Translations under genes and position numbers: made by a program | Notes under the pieces: generated by a model | Told to the model about the DNA's origin: nothing | The model's input: the letters and a program-made list of their open reading frames with translations, nothing else | The model's database searches: none | Shown here: piece after piece, positions 34,950 through 43,518 of the stretch | Numbering within the stretch: position 1 is the first letter of the stretch | Layout of the letters: the number at the start of each line of letters is the position of its first letter | From: Winogradskyella vincentii | Lineage (GTDB): Bacteria > Bacteroidota > Bacteroidia > Flavobacteriales > Flavobacteriaceae | DNA length: 64,000 bases | Assembly: GCF_020166345.1 (NCBI RefSeq) | Contig: NZ_JAIUJS010000002.1 | Location: forward strand, 372,001 to 436,000 | Reading direction: 5' to 3'

Positions 34950-36542
34950 ATGCATTTTAATATGTTTAAAACTTTAAAAAATGACATACCTGCGAGTATT
35001 GTCGTATTCTTTGTCGCTTTACCTCTTTGTTTAGGTATTGCATTAGCTAGTGGCGCACCATTATTTTCTGGTTTAATTGCAGGTATAGTAGGTGGTATTG
35101 TAGTGGGTGCCCTAAGTGGGTCAAAAATTGGAGTTAGTGGACCAGCAGCAGGACTAGCCGCAATCGTTTTGGCGGCTATTGCAACATTGGGCAGTTATCA
35201 AAACTTTCTACTTGCAGTAGTTTTAGGCGGAATAATTCAATTAATATTTGGCTTCTTAAGAGCAGGTATTATTGGTTATTATTTTCCTTCCTCTGTAATT
35301 AAAGGAATGCTTACAGGAATTGGTATAATTATAATATTGAAACAGATACCTCATTTCTTTGGATACGACGCTGATCCTGAAGGTGATTTTGCTTTTATCC
35401 AGGTTGACGGAGAAAACACATTTTCCGAAATTTTCAATTCTATCAATTATATAAAACTTGGCTCTGCATTGATTGGACTTGTATCGTTGGGAATTTTAAT
35501 ACTATGGGGAAATGTTTTATCTAAAAAAGGGAAGTTCTTTCAGATAGTACAAGGACCACTAGTTGCAGTTGTAGTTGGTATAATTTTTTATATTTTAACA
35601 CAATCTCATGCAACATTGAGTATTGGTGAATCTCATTTGGTCAGTGTCCCTGTGCCAGATGGAGTCGATTCCTTTTTAGGGCAGTTTAGTTTTCCAAATT
35701 TTTCACAAATTACAAATCCAGAGATATGGATTGTTGCTTTCACTATTGCTTTAGTAGCGAGTTTAGAGACCCTATTATGTGTTGAAGCGACCGACAAATT
35801 AGACCCTCATAAAAACGTTACACCAACCAATCGTGAGTTATTAGCTCAAGGTACAGGAAACATTATTTCAGGTATGATCGGTGGTTTACCAATTACACAA
35901 GTAATTGTAAGAAGTTCTGCAAATATCCAGTCTGGTGGTAGAAGTAAAATGTCTGCTATTATACATGGTTTTCTTTTGCTTATTTCTGTTATGTTAATAC
36001 CGAGATTACTGAATATGATTCCGTTATCAGTGTTAGCTGCTGTTTTATTAATTGTAGGTTATAAACTTGCAAAACCCTCTTTATTCATTAAAATGTACGA
36101 ACTAGGTTGGAAGCAATTTATTCCTTTTACGGTTACAGTTCTTGGTATTGTGTTTACAGATTTGCTGAAGGGAATTGGTATGGGATTAGCTATAGGTATT
36201 GTGGTTATTTTAATAAAAAGTTATCAAAATTCACACTTCCTACATATTGAAGATAAGAGTAATGGAAAGCACAAAATTAAAATGACATTTGCCGAGGAAG
36301 TTACATTCTTTAACAAGGGTGCAATATTAAAAGAGCTATACAGTCTTCCAAGAGATACTTATTTAGAATTAGATGTAAGGAACACCACTTATCTAGATAA
36401 TGATATTATTGAAATCTTAGATGATTTTGCTGTTAAGGCGAAGGAACGGCATATTGATATAAAAATAGTTTCAAATAGAGGGATTGTAGAAAATCCAGAG
36501 AGTTTCGTTGAGTTTTTTAAATTGAAACCTAAGACTGCATAA
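34950..36542 (+). CDS. SulP-family inorganic anion transporter with STAS domain (first copy)
   Basis: A 530-residue SLC26/SulP permease with about 10-14 TM helices. The family motifs are present: VALPLCLGIALASGAPLFSG near the start, SGPAAGLAAI, and LPITQVIVRSSANIQSGGRSK. Residues about 440-520 form a STAS domain (TYLELDVRNTTYLDNDIIEI). SulP proteins carry sulfate or bicarbonate. Neighbourhood with carbonic anhydrase favours bicarbonate, as in BicA-type systems, but this is inference. An alternative start is the ATG at 34962 (MFKTLKND). It is 9 bases from the downstream Usp gene. Confidence 0.93.
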   Translation: MHFNMFKTLKNDIPASIVVFFVALPLCLGIALASGAPLFSGLIAGIVGGIVVGALSGSKIGVSGPAAGLAAIVLAAIATLGSYQNFLLAVVLGGIIQLIFGFLRAGIIGYYFPSSVIKGMLTGIGIIIILKQIPHFFGYDADPEGDFAFIQVDGENTFSEIFNSINYIKLGSALIGLVSLGILILWGNVLSKKGKFFQIVQGPLVAVVVGIIFYILTQSHATLSIGESHLVSVPVPDGVDSFLGQFSFPNFSQITNPEIWIVAFTIALVASLETLLCVEATDKLDPHKNVTPTNRELLAQGTGNIISGMIGGLPITQVIVRSSANIQSGGRSKMSAIIHGFLLLISVMLIPRLLNMIPLSVLAAVLLIVGYKLAKPSLFIKMYELGWKQFIPFTVTVLGIVFTDLLKGIGMGLAIGIVVILIKSYQNSHFLHIEDKSNGKHKIKMTFAEEVTFFNKGAILKELYSLPRDTYLELDVRNTTYLDNDIIEILDDFAVKAKERHIDIKIVSNRGIVENPESFVEFFKLKPKTA

Positions 36543-36551
36543 AATTAAATT

Positions 36552-37334
36552 ATGGCTAGAAAACTTAAAATTTTAATTCTTTCAGATCTAAAATCTAATA
36601 CACCAAAAATATTGAGCAATGCTATTGCTTTATCTAAAATGGTGAACGGTGATTTAGAATTTCTACACGTTAAAAAACCAACAGAGTTGGTGAAAACTGC
36701 TAGCCAATTATCTGCGGTTCGAGAAATTAATGAATATACCAAGGTTACAAAGAAAAAAATAAAGGAATTATTAGATCCGATATCAGAAAAGCACAATACC
36801 AAGGTGAATTATAAGTATAGTTTTGGTAATGTGAAGGACGAAATTGAGAAGTATATTAAAAAGACTGAACCAGATATAATTGTATTAGGTAAACGACAGT
36901 CAAACACATTAAGTTTTATTGGCGACAATATTATAGATTTTGTGCTAAAGTCTCATAAGGGAGCTGTGTTAGTAGCATCTCATAATAGTAGTTTAACACC
37001 TGACCATGATTTATCTATTGGTATTTTTAATGAGGAAGAATCTAATCTTAAAGATAGTTTGATAGAAGATTTAGTTGAATATTCAACTTTACCTTTAAAA
37101 TCATTTAAAATTGGAGTGAATTCAGATAATCAAAATACTAAAGATCAGTTCCTGTCTAAAAAAACTATTGAATATGTTTTTGAAGACACTTCTGATGTCA
37201 TTTCTAATATATCAAGTTATATTCCAAAAAGTAAGGTGAATCTCTTATGCGTTAACAGAAATAAACAATTTAATAAAAGCAAAAACATAAAAGAGATTAT
37301 AAAAAAGGTAAATGTTTCTATACTTGTAACATAA
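36552..37334 (+). CDS. Universal stress protein-like protein
   Basis: A 260-residue protein with one recognisable Usp fold in residues 1-145 (KLKILILSDLKSNTPKILSN, DIIVLGKRQSNTLSFIGDNI, GAVLVASH) and a degenerate second half, which is the tandem Usp arrangement. The canonical ATP-binding motif GxxGx9G(S/T) is not intact (GKRQSN instead), so it may not bind ATP in the usual way. It is encoded between two SulP transporters with 9 bases to the first, so it is co-expressed and may regulate or sense transport. That link is inferred from position. Confidence 0.8.
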   Translation: MARKLKILILSDLKSNTPKILSNAIALSKMVNGDLEFLHVKKPTELVKTASQLSAVREINEYTKVTKKKIKELLDPISEKHNTKVNYKYSFGNVKDEIEKYIKKTEPDIIVLGKRQSNTLSFIGDNIIDFVLKSHKGAVLVASHNSSLTPDHDLSIGIFNEEESNLKDSLIEDLVEYSTLPLKSFKIGVNSDNQNTKDQFLSKKTIEYVFEDTSDVISNISSYIPKSKVNLLCVNRNKQFNKSKNIKEIIKKVNVSILVT

Positions 37335-37407
37335 TGTGGATTTGTTTAACAAGTAATAAAAACAGTGAATTAATTTTACTAACTTAAATCTCAGTGAGGT
37401 AATACAT

Positions 37408-39270
37408 ATGAAAAATTTCTTTTCTAATATAAAAGGCGATGCCTTTGGTGGAATTACTGCTGGGATAGTTGCATTACCTCTTGCTCTAGCATTTGGGGTT
37501 CAATCTGGTTTAGGACCTAGTGCTGGACTATACGGTGCTATTTTCATTAGTTTTTTCGCCGCACTATTTGGAGGTACAAATACTCAAATATCTGGTCCAA
37601 CAGCACCAATGACCGCCTTAAGCATGGTTGTGATTGCGGGCCTAATTGGCACCTATGGAGGTAGTGTTGAGAAGGCATTACCAGCAATTTTAACGGTGTT
37701 TTTATTAGCCGGATTAATGCAGATAGGATTGGGTATTATTGGCGTTGGTAAATATATTCGCTATATACCATATCCAGTGGTATCTGGATTTATGACGGCT
37801 ATTGGTGTTATGATCTTAGTCACTCAATTACTGCCAATTTTAGGATATAATGCAAGTCAGGATAATGAATTTGTATACAAGTTTAGACCTGAGGCAGAAG
37901 AAGTTATCTTAGAAAAGATTATTAAGGATGAAGCTGTTGATGGTATTTTGGTTTTAGAGGAATTCAATAAAACCATTGAAAAAACAAAAGAAATTACAGA
38001 AGATGATATTGTAAAAGAGTCCATAAACCTTGCTACTAAAGAGTCTAAGAGTGTTATGGGTGCTTTAAAGCTTTTACCTAGAGCGCTCGGTAATATTAAT
38101 TGGCTCGAGTTAATACTAGCCTTGGGAACTATTTTTGTAATCTATGGCTTTAAACGAATAACTAAGAAAATACCAAGTACTTTAGTTGCACTCATTGTTG
38201 TGTCTGCGATAGCGATTATTGGAAATTTAGATTACAAACCAATCCCAACGATACCACAAGAATTGCCATTACCAAGACTAGAGATTTTCACAAGTTTTAA
38301 TATTAGTAGTGTATCACCATATATCTTTACAGCATTGACCTTATCATTGTTAGGGGCTATAGATTCGTTACTTACCAGTGTGGTGGCAGATAATATGACT
38401 AAGACTAAACACAAGCCTGATAAGGAATTAATTGGCCAAGGAATTGGTAATACAATCGCCTCAATTTTTGGAGGGATTCCAGGTGCAGGAGCAACGATAA
38501 GAACGGTTGTTAATATAAATGCTGGTGGAAAAACAAGATTATCAGGTATGATAGCGGGTGTTTTATTGTTTTTCATTCTACTAGCAATGGCCCCACTGGC
38601 ATCAAGAATTCCAGCTGCAGTACTAGCAGGTATTCTTATAACGGTTGGTATTGGAGTTATGGATTATAAGGGTCTCAGAGCAATACCTAATTTACCAAAG
38701 GATATAAAGATTGGACCATTAAGGTTGAGTTCTGAAGTTATAATTATGATTGTTGTTTTACTACTATCAACGTTTTGGAATTTGGTTTATGCGGTTGGCA
38801 TAGGTTTGGTCATAGCGTCTTTGATGTTTATGAAGAAAATAGGAGATCTTACAGCAAAACGAAGTGATGTAAAATCATTGAGAGAAGAAAATTGGCCAGA
38901 TGAAACTAACTTTCCTCAGGCACTAAAGGAAGAGGTATTCATTAAACATTTGAAAGGCCCATTATTTTTTGGATCTACTAGCGAATTTCAGGCACTTGCT
39001 TTACAGATTCCCGAATCTGCTTCAATTGTGATAATGCGCTTAGATAGAATGCAATATATGGATCAATCTGGTCTATATGCCATGGAGGATATGATTCAAG
39101 ATCTTAAAATTAGAAATGTTGAAGTATTATTTGTAGGATTATTAGAACAACCGAGATATATGATGGAGCGTATAGATATTATTCCAGATTTTATTCCAGA
39201 AGAGCATATTTTTGAAGAATTTGAATCTTGTCTAGAATGGATTATAATAAACATAGAAGATAAATATTAA
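37408..39270 (+). CDS. SulP-family inorganic anion transporter with STAS domain (second copy)
   Basis: A 620-residue SulP permease, longer than the first copy. TM region motifs are GIVALPLALAFGVQSGLGPSAGLYG, SGPTAPMTALSMVVIAGL and GIPGAGATIRTVVNINAGGK. A C-terminal STAS domain begins near residue 505 (EVFIKHLKGPLFFGSTSEF) with MDQSGLYAMEDM. An acidic and lysine-rich insert of roughly 75 residues lies at about 150-225, absent from the first copy. It is 14 bases from the carbonic anhydrase gene. Together with that enzyme it is a good candidate for a bicarbonate transporter, while sulfate remains possible. Confidence 0.93.
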   Translation: MKNFFSNIKGDAFGGITAGIVALPLALAFGVQSGLGPSAGLYGAIFISFFAALFGGTNTQISGPTAPMTALSMVVIAGLIGTYGGSVEKALPAILTVFLLAGLMQIGLGIIGVGKYIRYIPYPVVSGFMTAIGVMILVTQLLPILGYNASQDNEFVYKFRPEAEEVILEKIIKDEAVDGILVLEEFNKTIEKTKEITEDDIVKESINLATKESKSVMGALKLLPRALGNINWLELILALGTIFVIYGFKRITKKIPSTLVALIVVSAIAIIGNLDYKPIPTIPQELPLPRLEIFTSFNISSVSPYIFTALTLSLLGAIDSLLTSVVADNMTKTKHKPDKELIGQGIGNTIASIFGGIPGAGATIRTVVNINAGGKTRLSGMIAGVLLFFILLAMAPLASRIPAAVLAGILITVGIGVMDYKGLRAIPNLPKDIKIGPLRLSSEVIIMIVVLLLSTFWNLVYAVGIGLVIASLMFMKKIGDLTAKRSDVKSLREENWPDETNFPQALKEEVFIKHLKGPLFFGSTSEFQALALQIPESASIVIMRLDRMQYMDQSGLYAMEDMIQDLKIRNVEVLFVGLLEQPRYMMERIDIIPDFIPEEHIFEEFESCLEWIIINIEDKY

Positions 39271-39284
39271 CTATATAAATTAAA

Positions 39285-39914
39285 ATGAAAAATATAGCGA
39301 TAACAAAAGATGTGCAAAGTGCATTTACACCAAATGGAGTATTACAAGATTTATTAGATGGTAACCAAAGATTTGTTGATGGAAAACCTGAAGGTGCAGA
39401 TAATGGCTCCTTGGTTAATCAAACAACTAGCGGTCAATATCCAAAAGCTGTTGTCCTTTCTTGTATAGATTCTAGAGTACCTGTTGAAACTGTTTTAGAT
39501 CAAGCTATTGGCGATATTTTCGTGGCGAGAGTAGCTGGGAATTTTGAAAATACGGATATTTTAGGAAGTTTAGAATACTCGTGCAATGTAGCAGGTAGCA
39601 AACTGATTTTGGTTTTAGGTCATGAGAGTTGTGGTGCTGTAAAAGCGGCTTGTGATGGTGTAGAATTGGGAAATATTACAGCAATGTTAGAAAATATAAT
39701 GCCTGCTGTAAGGAAATCTGCTGATGAAGTGGAAGGTGAAGCTAACTCATCGAACAAAGAATTTGTTGCAAAAACTGTTGCAAATAATGTTAGAATGACA
39801 ATTGATAGAATAAGAAGTAAGAGCCAAATTTTAGCTGAGATGGAAGACAATGGGGAAATAGCTATAGTTGGTGGTGTATATAGTCTCCATACAGGTAAGG
39901 TTGAAATGCTTTAA
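39285..39914 (+). CDS. Beta-class carbonic anhydrase
   Basis: A 209-residue beta-carbonic anhydrase. The zinc ligands and catalytic dyad are visible: C60, D62, R64 (SCIDSRVPVE), H113 and C116 (LGHESCGAVKAAC). No signal peptide is seen, so it is cytoplasmic. It converts CO2 and bicarbonate and would keep the product of SulP import in equilibrium. It closes the small protein-SulP-Usp-SulP unit. Its stop codon shares the palindrome TTAA with the stop of the convergent cvpA gene. Confidence 0.95.
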   Translation: MKNIAITKDVQSAFTPNGVLQDLLDGNQRFVDGKPEGADNGSLVNQTTSGQYPKAVVLSCIDSRVPVETVLDQAIGDIFVARVAGNFENTDILGSLEYSCNVAGSKLILVLGHESCGAVKAACDGVELGNITAMLENIMPAVRKSADEVEGEANSSNKEFVAKTVANNVRMTIDRIRSKSQILAEMEDNGEIAIVGGVYSLHTGKVEML

Positions 39915-40429
39915 GCATCAGTCTCACTTGCTTCCTCTTGTCCTGATTCACTTTTTATTAGGGTAGGGAAAATCATTGGCGCTAAGGATTTTACAGGTTC
40001 GTAAAGTACACTTTCCTCAAGATCTTCCTTATCCACAAAAGGAAGTGTTTTATTAAGTTTATTAAAAACGATTAATAGAATACTGAGAATAAGACCAATT
40101 TTTAGGGCACCAAAAGCGCCACCGAGCAATTTATTTAACAGGCCTAAAGCAGCAAAATCTGCCAATTTAGTGAGCGCTTTCCCTGCTAAGCTTATAGCCA
40201 AAACAATAATGACAAAAGTTATGGCAAAAGCAACAATATTGATGGTTTTTTCATTCCAGTCTACCTCAGATTCAAGAAATCCAGCAGCGAAATAACTAAA
40301 ATGAATTGCACCGTAAATACCTAGTACAAGTGCTAATAAAGAGGCAATTTCTACAAACAGACCTTTCATAGCTCCTCTGATTAAGCCAAACAAAATTAAG
40401 GCTCCTAAAATAATGTCAATGATACTCAT
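39911..40429 (-). CDS. cvpA: CvpA family membrane protein
   Basis: A 172-residue protein with four TM helices (about 5-25, 28-48, 65-87, 105-125) and the CvpA pattern IIDIILGALILFGLIRGAMKG, with ALTKLADFAALGLLNKLLGG in the second half. The C-terminal tail is acidic. CvpA proteins in other bacteria are linked to colicin V production and to envelope stress and bile resistance; no transport activity is established. Its promoter appears to abut that of the divergent gene at 40500. Confidence 0.9.
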   Translation of the reverse strand: MSIIDIILGALILFGLIRGAMKGLFVEIASLLALVLGIYGAIHFSYFAAGFLESEVDWNEKTINIVAFAITFVIIVLAISLAGKALTKLADFAALGLLNKLLGGAFGALKIGLILSILLIVFNKLNKTLPFVDKEDLEESVLYEPVKSLAPMIFPTLIKSESGQEEASETDA

Positions 40430-40446
40430 AATTATAGCGGTTTAAG

Positions 40447-40454
40447 CAAATATA
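40447..40454 (-). promoter_or_regulatory. Putative -7 box for cvpA
   Basis: On the minus strand TATATTTG matches TAnnTTTG, 17 bases before the start codon at 40429. It is three bases from an oppositely directed box at 40458-40465. Confidence 0.48.
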
Positions 40455-40457
40455 AAT

Positions 40458-40465
40458 TAACTTTG
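40458..40465 (+). promoter_or_regulatory. Putative -7 box for the gene at 40500
   Basis: TAACTTTG matches TAnnTTTG and lies 34 bases before the ATG at 40500. It is back-to-back with the cvpA box. Confidence 0.48.
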
Positions 40466-40499
40466 CTAATCTTATAACGAGAGAAGTGGTAGATAAATT

Positions 40500-40856
40500 A
40501 TGGCACGAGATGAACAATTAAAAGAACGCTGGGATTTAGTTGTAGAAAAACTATCAAAACAATTTGCTGATGGTGATACTTTAGACTTAGATGCAATTAT
40601 ATATTTAATAGGTGTTCAAGAACTCGGTCAAATTCATCGTGAATATAAAAAAGACCACAAGTTAGACTTGATGCATATTGCAATTTGCAAACTTTTGACA
40701 CCATATGGTTTTTATGAGTTTGATTTTGTTGATGATGAAGGCTGGCCACACTATAAGGTTAAAGAACAACTACCTCATCTCAAAGCAGGTGAACAAAGTG
40801 TGCTTATGAAGGAGGCTATTGTGAACTATTTTGTTGAAACAGAGTATATCGACTAA
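40500..40856 (+). CDS. Conserved hypothetical protein upstream of pheS
   Basis: A 118-residue soluble acidic protein without signal peptide or TM helix. It contains LDLDAIIYLIGVQELGQIHR, LDLMHIAICKLLTPYGFYEF and a C-terminal MKEAIVNYFVETEYID. It lies 35 bases upstream of pheS on the same strand, and I recall the same neighbour in many Flavobacteriia, so a co-transcribed conserved protein is likely. No function is known to me. Confidence 0.85.
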   Translation: MARDEQLKERWDLVVEKLSKQFADGDTLDLDAIIYLIGVQELGQIHREYKKDHKLDLMHIAICKLLTPYGFYEFDFVDDEGWPHYKVKEQLPHLKAGEQSVLMKEAIVNYFVETEYID

Positions 40857-40891
40857 GAATTTTTAAATTTGCGATCTGAAATTAGGAGAGA

Positions 40892-41911
40892 ATGATAGAT
40901 AAGTTAAAAGAACTCATTGCAGAAGCTGAAGCATTTTCTGCTCAGTCAAAAGAAGAAGTTGAAGCGTTTAGAATTAAATACCTTGGTTCTAAAGGGCTTT
41001 TAAAACAATATTTTGCTGAGTTTAAAAACGTAGCAAACGAGCAGAAGAAGGAATTTGGCCAAACTATAAATCAGCTAAAGAAAACGGCTGAAGATAAGGT
41101 AAATGCTCTAAAAGATGCTTTAGAGCAACAAGATGAAGATAAAGGTATTTATGGTGATTTATCACGTCCTGGTGATCCTATAGCTTTAGGTGCTCGTCAT
41201 CCAATTTCGATTGTTAAAAATCAGATTATAGACATATTCTCACGTATAGGATTCAATGTAAGTGAAGGTCCTGAAATAGAAGACGATTGGCACAATTTCA
41301 CAGCACTTAATTTACCTGAATATCATCCGGCAAGAGACATGCAGGATACGTTTTTTATTCAGACTGATCCGGATATTTTATTACGTACACATACAAGTTC
41401 TGTTCAGGTACGATACATGGAAAATAATAAACCTCCAATTCGTACAATTTCTCCGGGAAGAGTGTACAGAAATGAAGCTATATCAGCGCGTTCGCACTGT
41501 TTTTTCCATCAGGTAGAAGGATTATACATTGATAAAGATGTTAGTTTTGCAGACTTAAAACAAACACTTCAATACTTCACAACCGAAATGTTTGGTAAGT
41601 CCAAAATTAGATTGCGTCCTTCATATTTTCCATTTACTGAACCGAGTGCTGAGGTTGATGTTTATTGGGGACTCGAAACAGAGACCGATTATAAAATGAC
41701 CAAAGGAACAGGTTGGTTAGAAATAATGGGATGTGGTATGGTAGATCCAAATGTCTTGGAAAACTGTGGTATAGACTCTAAGGAATATTCTGGTTTTGCA
41801 TTTGGGATGGGAATAGACCGTATTGCTTTATTGCTTCACCAAATCAGTGATATTCGTCTGTTAAGCGAGAACGATGTTCGTTTTCTCGAGCAGTTTAAAT
41901 CAGCATTGTAA
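40892..41911 (+). CDS. pheS: Phenylalanine-tRNA ligase alpha subunit
   Basis: A 339-residue class II synthetase subunit. The N-terminal ~85 residues are the coiled-coil that contacts tRNA (AEAFSAQSKEEVEAFRIKYL). Catalytic motifs are intact: motif 1 region HPISIVKNQIIDIF, motif 2 ISPGRVYRNEAISARSHCFF, and motif 3 GFAFGMGIDRIALL. It attaches phenylalanine to tRNA-Phe in the cytoplasm in a complex with PheT, which is not in this window. Length is normal. Confidence 0.97.
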   Translation: MIDKLKELIAEAEAFSAQSKEEVEAFRIKYLGSKGLLKQYFAEFKNVANEQKKEFGQTINQLKKTAEDKVNALKDALEQQDEDKGIYGDLSRPGDPIALGARHPISIVKNQIIDIFSRIGFNVSEGPEIEDDWHNFTALNLPEYHPARDMQDTFFIQTDPDILLRTHTSSVQVRYMENNKPPIRTISPGRVYRNEAISARSHCFFHQVEGLYIDKDVSFADLKQTLQYFTTEMFGKSKIRLRPSYFPFTEPSAEVDVYWGLETETDYKMTKGTGWLEIMGCGMVDPNVLENCGIDSKEYSGFAFGMGIDRIALLLHQISDIRLLSENDVRFLEQFKSAL

Positions 41912-41914
41912 TTT

Positions 41915-42310
41915 GTGAGAAAGGACATTGAAATCCCAGAAGTAAAAAACGTATTTGTTGCCGTAGTTCAAGAGGAGCATTTAGAGTATAAAACTAAGGA
42001 TTGGAATGTCTATATCATTAATGATAGTGACGATGATTTAGATACAGTTCTCATAGTATCAAAAGGATACTCGGATAAAAAGATTACTCCACCAATGCGT
42101 CACACTTTGAAGATGCTTCCAGCAAGAAGTTACGCTAAGATTGAATATTTACAAGAAGCAGTTTTAGGATTGAATAATGAGTTTAAGGTGACGTTTTTTA
42201 AAGGAAATCAGATGTTTGATAAAACGTATTTGTTTAGGAAGAATACCATTAATCAAAATGCCTTACAAACTATTCCATTAATGCATTTAAAAGGAGTTTT
42301 GGTAAAGTAG
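41915..42310 (+). CDS. Conserved hypothetical protein downstream of pheS
   Basis: A 131-residue soluble protein starting with GTG three bases after the pheS stop, so it is in the pheS operon. It appears as a beta-rich domain: VFVAVVQEEHLEYKTKDWNV, DDDLDTVLIVSKGYSDKKIT, TLKMLPARSYAKIEYLQEAV, NNEFKVTFFKGNQMFDKTYL. This gene neighbours pheS in other flavobacteria as I recall, but no function is known. It ends 6 bases from the convergent gpsA stop. Confidence 0.82.
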   Translation: MRKDIEIPEVKNVFVAVVQEEHLEYKTKDWNVYIINDSDDDLDTVLIVSKGYSDKKITPPMRHTLKMLPARSYAKIEYLQEAVLGLNNEFKVTFFKGNQMFDKTYLFRKNTINQNALQTIPLMHLKGVLVK

Positions 42311-42316
42311 ATTCTC

Positions 42317-43318
42317 TTAATCTAGGTGGTCGGTAAGTTTCTTAAAGACTTTTTTAGGATTTTTGTTTTCGTACAAAATTGCATAAACCGCATTTATAAT
42401 TGGCAAACTCGTTTTATTTGTGTTTTTGTCATTCAATAATTTTGCACTTTTTGTGGCGTAATAACCCTCTGCCACCATATTCATTTCCATCATTGCAGAT
42501 TTAACCGTATAACCTTTACCAATCATATTGCCAAACATTCTATTTCTCGAGAATGTAGAATACCCAGTCACCAATAAATCTCCTAAGTATGCTGAATTAT
42601 TGATATTACGTTTCATTTTGTGCATTTTCTTTATAAAACGTTTCATTTCGCGTATTGCATTGCTCATTAAAACACTTTGAAAATTATCTCCATATCCCAA
42701 TCCATGAGCTATCCCAGCTGCTATTGCATATATATTCTTTAACATTACAGCATATTCTACACCTATGATGTCATCGCTAATTTTTGTTTTGATATAATGG
42801 CTTGTTAGATTATTAGCAATAGCTTGAGCCTTGTTAGTATCTGCACAAGATATTGTAAGGTAAGATAACCGCTCTAATGCTACCTCTTCCGCATGACATG
42901 GTCCCGCAATCACCGCAATATTTTCAAAAGGTATATTATAAATATCATGGAAATGTTCACCAACTAATAAGCCCGATTCAGGGATTATACCTTTTACCGC
43001 AGAAACGATCGTTTTTTGACCTATGTCTACTTTTAATTTTTTAAGTTCAGAATCCATAAAAGCCGAAGGGATAGCAAAAATTAAAATATCTGCCCACTCA
43101 GCAATTTCGTTAATTTCGTTACTTAGCTTCAATTGATCTGATTGAAACTCCACAGAACTTAAATAACTAGGATTATGTTGTTCTTTATTTAAGTGATCTT
43201 TTATATAGGCACTACGCATATACCAACCAACCTCATCTAAATTTTCACATAACATTTTTACTATAGCGGTAGCCCAACTTCCTGCACCAAAAACAGCATA
43301 TCTAGTTGTTTCACTCAT
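42317..43318 (-). CDS. gpsA: Glycerol-3-phosphate dehydrogenase [NAD(P)+]
   Basis: A 333-residue enzyme from the ATG at 43316-43318. A longer reading to 43345 exists, but it would place the start inside the likely promoter box, and the Rossmann motif FGAGSWATA follows nine residues after the chosen start, as is usual. IAGPCHAEEV and the catalytic-Lys region VMLKNIYAIAAGIAHGLGYG are intact, as are GDLLVTGYSTFSRN and the MVAEGYYATK pocket. It makes sn-glycerol-3-phosphate from dihydroxyacetone phosphate for phospholipid synthesis. Confidence 0.94.
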   Translation of the reverse strand: MSETTRYAVFGAGSWATAIVKMLCENLDEVGWYMRSAYIKDHLNKEQHNPSYLSSVEFQSDQLKLSNEINEIAEWADILIFAIPSAFMDSELKKLKVDIGQKTIVSAVKGIIPESGLLVGEHFHDIYNIPFENIAVIAGPCHAEEVALERLSYLTISCADTNKAQAIANNLTSHYIKTKISDDIIGVEYAVMLKNIYAIAAGIAHGLGYGDNFQSVLMSNAIREMKRFIKKMHKMKRNINNSAYLGDLLVTGYSTFSRNRMFGNMIGKGYTVKSAMMEMNMVAEGYYATKSAKLLNDKNTNKTSLPIINAVYAILYENKNPKKVFKKLTDHLD

Positions 43319-43342
43319 ATAATTATCATCTGTTAATTGCAT

Positions 43343-43350
43343 CAAAAATA
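43343..43350 (-). promoter_or_regulatory. Putative -7 box for gpsA
   Basis: On the minus strand TATTTTTG matches TAnnTTTG, 24 bases before the ATG at 43318. It supports the shorter gpsA start. Confidence 0.42.
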
Positions 43351-43421
43351 AGGAAAGTTTGGTGGATAGTCTAATGTTATTATTAGTGAGACGAAGTCAA
43401 TAAATATCGATGATTTAAAGG

Positions 43422-43444
43422 ATTTGAAAATCAATTTTTCAAAT
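43422..43444. other. Perfect 9-bp inverted repeat between gpsA and the lipoprotein gene
   Basis: ATTTGAAAA / TTTTCAAAT with a 5-base spacer (TCAAT). It lies 75 bases before the lipoprotein start and about 100 bases before gpsA. AT content is high, but symmetry is perfect, so it could be an operator. Confidence 0.4.
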
Positions 43445-43518
43445 TGTAAAATGAGTGATTTCAGTTTTTGGCACATGTTTTGAATTTAACAATGTAATAA
43501 CCTTAAAACCGTTGAATT

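Noticed and set aside
42317..43345. Longer gpsA reading starting at 43345
   Set aside because: It adds nine residues ahead of the normal start, and the added start lies inside a likely -7 box (43343-43350).
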